Part shown: piece after piece, positions 6,107 to 10,225 of the stretch | Position numbering within the stretch: position 1 is the first letter of the stretch | Layout: each line of letters starts with the position of its first letter | NCBI GenBank assembly: GCA_009919365.1 | Contig: RGBZ01000023.1 | Span: forward strand, 1 to 10,225 | From: a bacterium | GTDB lineage: Bacteria > Chloroflexota > Limnocylindria > Limnocylindrales > Limnocylindraceae | Length of the DNA: 10,225 nt | Direction: 5' to 3' | Translations under genes and position numbers: made by a program | The notes under the pieces: generated by a model | Databases searched by the model: none | Told to the model about the DNA's origin: nothing | What the model saw: the letters and a program-made list of their open reading frames with translations, nothing else

Positions 6107-7360
6107 ATGAGCAGTCGCGCACCACTCTCCCAGAACAGCACCCCGGGTCGCCCCCTGAAGGAGGCCTGGATCGTTGAGGCGCTGCGCACCCCCTTCGGTC
6201 GCTACGGCGGCGCGCTCTCGGGCGTTCGCCCCGACGACCTCGCCGCCACCGTGCTCGAAGCGGTCGTTGCTCGCAGCGGCATCAACGCCGCCGACATCGA
6301 TGATGTGATCTTGGGGTGCGCCAACCAGGCCGGCGAAGACAACCGCAACGTCGCGCGCATGGCGCTCCTTGTTGCCGGCTACCCCGTTGAGGTGCCAGGG
6401 CAAACGGTGAATCGCCTCTGCGGCTCTGGTCTGCAGGCGCTCGCCGCCGCCGCGAACGCGATTGCCGTTGGTGATGCCGAAGTAATCGTCGCGGGTGGCG
6501 TCGAGAGCATGAGCCGCGCACCACTCGTCACCCTGAAGCCCGAAAGCGCACTTGAGCGCGGCAATCGCGAGCTGGTCGACACCACGATCGGTTGGCGATT
6601 TGTGAACCCGCGACTACACGCGAAGTACCCAGCGATCTCGCTCGGCGAAACGGCGGAGCGGGTTGCCGACCAGTGGCACGTTTCGCGCGAAGCCCAAGAC
6701 GAGCTTGCCCTTGCATCACAGCACCGCGCCGCCGCCGCTGCAGCAAGCGGCGTGCACGCAGAAGAGATCGTCCCCGTCTCTATTCCACAGCGCTCCGGCG
6801 CGCCGATCGTGGTGGATCGCGACGAGCATCCGCGACCCGATACCAGCGCCGCCGCACTCGCCAAGCTAAAGCCGGCCTTCGCCGCCGATGGCACCGTGAC
6901 CGCAGGGAACGCCTCCGGCATCAACGATGGCGCTGCCGCACTGCTCGTGGTGGAGTCGGAGCGCGCGCGAGCGCTCGGCCTCACCCCGTACGCGCGGATC
7001 GTTGCAACGGCCGTTGCCGGTGTTGACCCATCAATCATGGGCGCGGGCCCGATCCCCGCGATCAAGAAACTACTGGAGCGCACCGGCCTCACCGTCGCCG
7101 ATATTGATCGCGTGGAGCTAAATGAGGCGTTCGCCAGCCAGGCGGCTGCCTGCATCACCGAACTTGGGCTCGACCCGGCCAAGACGAATGTGCACGGCGG
7201 CGCCATCGCCCTCGGCCACCCACTCGGCGCCTCCGGGGCCCGCATGGCTACCACCCTCGTTCGCGAGCTGCGCCGCAGCGGAGGTCGCTATGGAATCGCT
7301 GCCATGTGCGTAGGCGTGGGCCAGGGGATCGCGATGCTGGTGGAGCGCGTCGAGGCGTAG
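6107..7360 (+). CDS. Thiolase family acetyl-CoA acyltransferase, PcaF-like
   Basis: This intact 417-residue thiolase catalyses CoA-dependent cleavage of 3-oxoacyl-CoA to acetyl-CoA plus a shortened acyl-CoA, or the reverse condensation. All catalytic residues are in place: acyl-accepting Cys105 in NRLCGSG (102-108), NEAFA just before the C-terminal third, His371 in [17 protein letters not shown] (363-379), and Cys401 in MCVGVGQG (400-407). The segments [17 protein letters not shown] (70-86) and [11 protein letters not shown] resemble PcaF/PaaJ-type beta-ketoadipyl-CoA thiolases. This suggests a dicarboxylic or aromatic-derived substrate, but general thiolases share much of it and no other pca or paa gene is present. 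The first 17 residues are a family-extraneous Ser/Pro-rich tail. The start is nevertheless supported by the -10-like hexamer 6 nt upstream. It is divergent from the LolA-like operon. Confidence 0.95.
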   Translation: MSSRAPLSQNSTPGRPLKEAWIVEALRTPFGRYGGALSGVRPDDLAATVLEAVVARSGINAADIDDVILGCANQAGEDNRNVARMALLVAGYPVEVPGQTVNRLCGSGLQALAAAANAIAVGDAEVIVAGGVESMSRAPLVTLKPESALERGNRELVDTTIGWRFVNPRLHAKYPAISLGETAERVADQWHVSREAQDELALASQHRAAAAAASGVHAEEIVPVSIPQRSGAPIVVDRDEHPRPDTSAAALAKLKPAFAADGTVTAGNASGINDGAAALLVVESERARALGLTPYARIVATAVAGVDPSIMGAGPIPAIKKLLERTGLTVADIDRVELNEAFASQAAACITELGLDPAKTNVHGGAIALGHPLGASGARMATTLVRELRRSGGRYGIAAMCVGVGQGIAMLVERVEA

Positions 7361-7366
7361 GCGCGC

Positions 7367-7372
7367 TAGAAT
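7367..7372 (+). promoter_or_regulatory. -10-like hexamer upstream of hesB/iscA-type gene
   Basis: TAGAAT lies 6 bp after the thiolase stop. With a start site near 7379 the leader would be about 30 nt and contain the Shine-Dalgarno at 7398, so this gene appears leadered, unlike its neighbours. A 5+2+5 inverted repeat (TCTTG, AG, CAAGA; 7372-7383) sits on the presumed start site. No clear -35 is seen. Confidence 0.4.
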
Positions 7373-7397
7373 CTTGAGCAAGAAGCGGCAGATGCCG

Positions 7398-7404
7398 AAG
7401 GAGG
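7398..7404 (+). promoter_or_regulatory. Strong Shine-Dalgarno for the Fe-S carrier gene
   Basis: AAGGAGG lies 4 nt before ATG 7409. It is the best ribosome-binding site in the window and fixes the start of the downstream gene. Confidence 0.8.
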
Positions 7405-7408
7405 AGCG

Positions 7409-7819
7409 ATGTTGAACCAGGAGCCACAGGTCGCGAACGATGCGCCCGCCGGAGCACCCGTCCTCGCCCTCACCGACAACGCCGCGGCCAAGGTGATTGA
7501 GCTCGCCAAGGGCGAGACGAATCCACTGATTGGTCTGCGCGTCTACATCGTTTCGGGCGGCTGCAGCGGCTATCGCTACGGCATGATGCTCGACGATGTC
7601 GAGAATCCCGGCGACAGCGTCTTCATGGCGAACGGCGTGCGCGTCTACGTCGACGAGAAGGCTGTTCCGCTGATCAAGGGCTCAACCGTTGATTACGTCG
7701 ACGCGATGATGGGCGCCGGCTTCACCGTCGAGAATCCGAACTCGGTTGGCGGCTGCGGCTGCGGCTCCAGCTTCCGCACGGCGGATTCGGCGGGACAGGC
7801 CTCGGCCTGCAGCCACTGA
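7409..7819 (+). CDS. A-type Fe-S cluster carrier (HesB/IscA/ErpA family)
   Basis: This 136-residue protein carries the three invariant cysteines of A-type carriers: Cys52 in SGGCSGYRYGM (49-59), and Cys116 and Cys118 in GGCGCGSSF (114-122). It also has the conserved GAGFTVENPN segment (102-111). These proteins bind a [2Fe-2S] or [4Fe-4S] cluster in the cytosol and pass it from the scaffold to apo-enzymes. The core is normal in length. It has about 18 extra N-terminal residues before VLALTDNAAAKV and a 14-residue tail ending in ACSH, which adds a fourth cysteine (Cys134). Whether it acts as IscA, SufA or ErpA cannot be told, because no isc or suf genes are adjacent. It has its own -10-like hexamer and a strong Shine-Dalgarno. 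The Lon-domain gene's open frame overlaps or abuts its 3' end. Confidence 0.95.
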   Translation: MLNQEPQVANDAPAGAPVLALTDNAAAKVIELAKGETNPLIGLRVYIVSGGCSGYRYGMMLDDVENPGDSVFMANGVRVYVDEKAVPLIKGSTVDYVDAMMGAGFTVENPNSVGGCGCGSSFRTADSAGQASACSH

Positions 7820-8741
7820 CCTGGAGCAGAACGGCGACGCGCCGAAACTGATTCCGCTCTTCCCGCTGCAACTCGTTCTCTTCCCTGGCGTCGCTCTGCC
7901 GTTACACATCTTTGAGCCACGCTATCGCCTCATGGTGAAGCGATGCCTTGAACTGAATCAGTCATTCGGAGTGATTCGCTCTGGAAACGATGGACTCTCG
8001 GAAATTGGCACCCTCGCAGAAATTCGCGAAGCGACGCGTTACATCGACGGACGCTGGGACATCGTTGCGCTCGGCACGCGGCGCTTTCGCATTACAAACT
8101 TTGATCGCAGTGCCGCGTACCTTCAGGCCGAGGTTGAACTCCTCGACGAGGCGGTAGGCGAACCGGCCGAACGCGTGCGCGCCACTGCGGAGCGCGTCTC
8201 CGATTTATTCATTGACTATCTCGAGCTGCTCCGTGGTGTGGATGAGGGTGAGCACAACCACGACGACGATGATGATGTCGAAGATGAGAGCGGCGAATAC
8301 ATCGAGGACGACGAGGTCACCCCCGAAGCGATTGACGAGGCGCTTGAAGAGGAGCAGGGTGCAGCGCTCAGTGCAGAGGTGGTCTCTGAGATTGAACGAC
8401 TGCTCGTCGCATCAAACACCGCCGCCGGCCCAGCGAAAATTACGGAGCATGGTGCGGATGATGATGAATCTTCCGACGCAGAGAACGATCCCGACGGTGA
8501 ACTTCTCGCTACAGCGATCGACCGGCTCTCGGGAAGCGATGATCCTGTCGGCCTCTCCCATGTGGTCGGGGGTGTTGTGCAGCTCAGCGTCGAACAGCGG
8601 CAGACGCTCCTCGAAGCACCCGATGCCCTGACACGGCTCGCCCTTCTCGCCGCGCATTTAGACCGCGAGAACCTACTTCTTGGCGAGGGGATCCGTCCGT
8701 GGCAGGCGGATACCGAAATATTGTTAACGCGCCGAAATTAA
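7746..8741 (+). CDS. Lon-protease N-terminal (substrate-binding) domain protein with acidic insert; start unresolved
   Basis: The recognisable part begins at about 7848 with IPLFPLQLVLFPGVALPLHI, then FEPRYRLMVKRCLE. This is the hallmark of the Lon N-terminal domain found alone in YcbP/PUA-like stand-alone proteins of roughly 200-220 residues. No AAA+ or peptidase domain follows, so it is not Lon itself. The end (about 8520-8700) matches the family's last helical part (DPVGLSHVV, VEQRQTLLEAPD, RLALLAAHLDREN). In between lies an acidic, low-complexity insert of roughly 100 residues rich in Asp and Glu. The start is a problem. There is no ATG, GTG or TTG between the hesB stop (7817-7819) and the domain. 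TTG 7746 would lie 72 bp inside hesB and add an Ala/Arg tail; CTG 7821 directly after the hesB stop has no ribosome-binding site; ATG 7932 would cut the domain. The true start may have been lost. Confidence 0.8.
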   Translation: MAAAAAAPASARRIRRDRPRPAATDLEQNGDAPKLIPLFPLQLVLFPGVALPLHIFEPRYRLMVKRCLELNQSFGVIRSGNDGLSEIGTLAEIREATRYIDGRWDIVALGTRRFRITNFDRSAAYLQAEVELLDEAVGEPAERVRATAERVSDLFIDYLELLRGVDEGEHNHDDDDDVEDESGEYIEDDEVTPEAIDEALEEEQGAALSAEVVSEIERLLVASNTAAGPAKITEHGADDDESSDAENDPDGELLATAIDRLSGSDDPVGLSHVVGGVVQLSVEQRQTLLEAPDALTRLALLAAHLDRENLLLGEGIRPWQADTEILLTRRN

Positions 8742-8856
8742 CGGATTCCCGCACGGCACATTACCGTCTGATTACCAACACAGTACCGGTAGCCAACCGC
8801 TGGCAGAGTGCAGCACACCGCCCAGATATGGGAATAAAGAATTAACACTGGAAAAG

Positions 8857-8885
8857 TTGACAAGCCCCCGCCGGTATGTGAGGGT
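8857..8885 (+). promoter_or_regulatory. Candidate promoter of the RCC1-repeat gene
   Basis: A perfect TTGACA (8857-8862) is followed by a 17-bp spacer and GAGGGT (8880-8885), which ends 6 nt before ATG 8892. The -10 is poor by consensus (only A2 and T6 fit), but spacing and position match the leaderless pattern elsewhere in the window. It lies in a locally AT-richer stretch (about 8825-8862) of the 150-bp gap 8742-8891. In the rest of that gap I see no terminator with a T-run and no small gene. Confidence 0.5.
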
Positions 8886-8891
8886 GCGATC

Positions 8892-10225
8892 ATGTTTTTT
8901 GGGAGGCAACTGCGCTGGGCTCTCTTTGCCGTGCTGGGCGTCGCCTACCTTCTTGCGCCGTTTAGCGATGCAAGGGCTGTCCCACCACCACCATCTGGTG
9001 AGTCGCCGAACACGCCAACCGCAGCTTCGAAGAGCAATCTCTCGGTCGGGGCGACGCACAGCAGCGGAGCCAAGCTCGACGGTTCGCTCTGGAGTACCGG
9101 CGACAACAAGGCCGGTCAGCTCGGCAACAACACCACCATTTCAACCACCTCGTTTACGCAAATCGGCAGCAGCACCAACTGGTCGGACGTAAGCGCCGGC
9201 AGCTCCCACACCTGCGCCACGACCACAAGCGGGGCGCTCTTCTGTTGGGGCTCCAACGCCAACGGCCAGCTCGGCATCGGCTCTACCGCACGCGCGCTTA
9301 CGCCACAGCGTGTTGGTCTCCTAACCGGATGGTCCTCGGTCAGTGCCGGCACGAACCACACCTGTGCGATCAACGCCGGTCAGCTCTTCTGCTGGGGCGC
9401 CAACGCAAACGGCCAGCTTGGCCGTGGCAACACCACCCCGAGCAACACTCCGGTGCGTATCGGCTCGGCCTCAAACTGGCTGCAGGTCGCTACCGACCCA
9501 GGTGCCAACCACACGTGCGCCATCGACAAGAGCGGAGGCGCGTCACAGGGAGCCCTCTGGTGCTGGGGTGTCAACACCAACGGCCAGATCGGTGACAACT
9601 CGACCGCGACTCGTACGGCACCAGTGCGCATCGGCACCGCCGCTGACTGGAAGGACGTCGCCGTCGGCGCAACACACAGCTGCGCGATTCGCTCGGCGAG
9701 CAACCTCACCTACTGCTGGGGCTCAAACGCCGTTGGCCAGCTCGGCATCGGGTCAACCGTCTCCAAGCAGGCGCCAACGATTGTCAACGCCGCCGCGGGC
9801 TCGGTCGATATTGACGCCGGCACAGGCCGAACCTGCGCGACCAACGACACGGGCGTCAAGTGCTGGGGCCTCGGAACCACCACCCCTTCAACGCTCTACT
9901 TCTCTACTGGTACAGCCATTCCGAAGAGCATCATGGTTGAGGTTGGCGGCACCAATGAGTGCGGTATCACCGAAGGGCGCCTTGCTGTTTGGTGCCGCGG
10001 AACCAACGCCTCCGGCCAGCTCGGCACCGGCGGCACCCCATCCCCTCAGCCAGCGCCCGATCCAGTTTCGGTATTCCGAGACTCGCAGACGCTCTCAGTG
10101 GCAACCCTCCCGACACCTGAGTACACCGACATCACCTTCAGCATCGCGGGCGCTGTCGCCACCGACTCGGACCTCGACGAGCAGATCACCTACGCGATCG
10201 ATCCAGAGGAGACGAGCTGTTCCGT
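8892..10225 (+). CDS. Secreted RCC1-repeat beta-propeller protein (3' partial)
   Basis: The frame is open from ATG 8892 through the right edge (444 full codons), so the C-terminus is missing. A Sec-type signal peptide is clear: basic start with Arg5 and Arg8, hydrophobic core about 9-23, and an ARA site giving cleavage after Ala29. A Pro/Ser/Thr-rich linker (30-50) follows. Residues about 51-380 form seven RCC1/BNR-type units, each built around W-G-x-N-x-x-G-Q-[LI]-G; GQLG or GQIG occurs at 75, 125, 174, 231, 282 and 375, and the sixth unit has lost it. Units 2-7 each have a cysteine pair (108/118, 158/167, 209/224, 264/275, 315/324, 357/368), consistent with a disulfide per blade outside the cell. 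After 385 a different, acidic, Thr-rich domain begins (ATDSDLDEQITYAID, 422-436), reminiscent of Ig/cadherin-like extracellular modules. The partner is unknown; an adhesive or surface role is inference. Confidence 0.88.
   Translation, partial: MFFGRQLRWALFAVLGVAYLLAPFSDARAVPPPPSGESPNTPTAASKSNLSVGATHSSGAKLDGSLWSTGDNKAGQLGNNTTISTTSFTQIGSSTNWSDVSAGSSHTCATTTSGALFCWGSNANGQLGIGSTARALTPQRVGLLTGWSSVSAGTNHTCAINAGQLFCWGANANGQLGRGNTTPSNTPVRIGSASNWLQVATDPGANHTCAIDKSGGASQGALWCWGVNTNGQIGDNSTATRTAPVRIGTAADWKDVAVGATHSCAIRSASNLTYCWGSNAVGQLGIGSTVSKQAPTIVNAAAGSVDIDAGTGRTCATNDTGVKCWGLGTTTPSTLYFSTGTAIPKSIMVEVGGTNECGITEGRLAVWCRGTNASGQLGTGGTPSPQPAPDPVSVFRDSQTLSVATLPTPEYTDITFSIAGAVATDSDLDEQITYAIDPEETSCS
9042..10034 (+). 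repeat. Seven RCC1-type repeats within the secreted protein
   Basis: Tandem coding repeats of about 45-57 codons, best seen in the recurring 12-mer GGCCAGCTCGGC or close variants (Gly-Gln-Leu-Gly), at about 9263, 9734 and 10014 among others. Units differ in length and sequence, so this is an old protein-level repeat and not a recent DNA duplication. The first unit lacks the cysteine pair and the sixth lacks the GQLG motif. Confidence 0.85.

Noticed and set aside
6379..7254. 291-codon minus-strand open frame inside the thiolase gene
   Set aside because: Fully antisense to an intact thiolase with all catalytic motifs; Ala/Ser-rich shadow.
8785..8805. GCCA-ACCGC-TGGC hairpin after the Lon-domain gene as a terminator
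   Set aside because: The stem is only 4 bp and is not followed by a T-tract.

Overview
The window reads as GC-rich, densely packed bacterial chromosome. Gene content includes a Thermus-type isocitrate dehydrogenase with a C-terminal extension, an A-type Fe-S carrier, an ECF transporter subunit, a class I-type bacterial P450 and a secreted RCC1-repeat protein. Several starts look leaderless. Together these suggest a Terrabacteria lineage such as Actinomycetota or Chloroflexota. This is inference from gene families and promoter style; no rRNA or other phylogenetic marker is present. I see no insertion sequence, tRNA, CRISPR array or phage gene.

Layout. Positions 1-2662 (+) hold the 3' part of an EcfT-like transporter subunit, uridine phosphorylase and a cytochrome P450, almost without gaps. 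Positions 2681-4041 (+) hold a broken NADP-type isocitrate dehydrogenase. Positions 4087-4859 (+) hold a shortened YdcZ/DUF606 membrane protein, overlapping by 4 bases an unrecognised three-helix membrane protein. Positions 4876-6067 (-) hold a two-gene operon: a LolA/RseB-fold-like protein followed by a CoxG/SRPBCC-like protein. A 39-bp divergent gap separates it from a PcaF-like thiolase (6107-7360, +). An IscA/ErpA-type Fe-S carrier and a Lon-substrate-binding-domain protein follow (7409-8741, +). After a 150-bp gap, a secreted RCC1 beta-propeller protein runs off the right edge (8892-10225, +).

The main surprise is that three conserved genes within about 3.2 kb each lack an internal block while both flanks still align to the family. 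These are uridine phosphorylase (about 27 residues, in frame), isocitrate dehydrogenase (about 45 residues plus a frame change, removing the catalytic Lys region) and YdcZ (about 55-60 residues, in frame). The Lon-domain gene also has no credible start codon. These could be genuine decay or deletions introduced by assembly; read mapping would decide. The second recurrent pattern is promoter architecture. A -10-like hexamer sits exactly 6 nt before the ATG at four genes, and at a fifth more weakly, which suggests leaderless transcripts. hesB and ydcZ instead have Shine-Dalgarno sequences.

Functionally the genes are a mixture: nucleoside salvage and uptake, central carbon and acyl-CoA metabolism, Fe-S assembly, and envelope or secreted proteins. 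I do not see a single dedicated pathway or a convincing new defence or mobile system.
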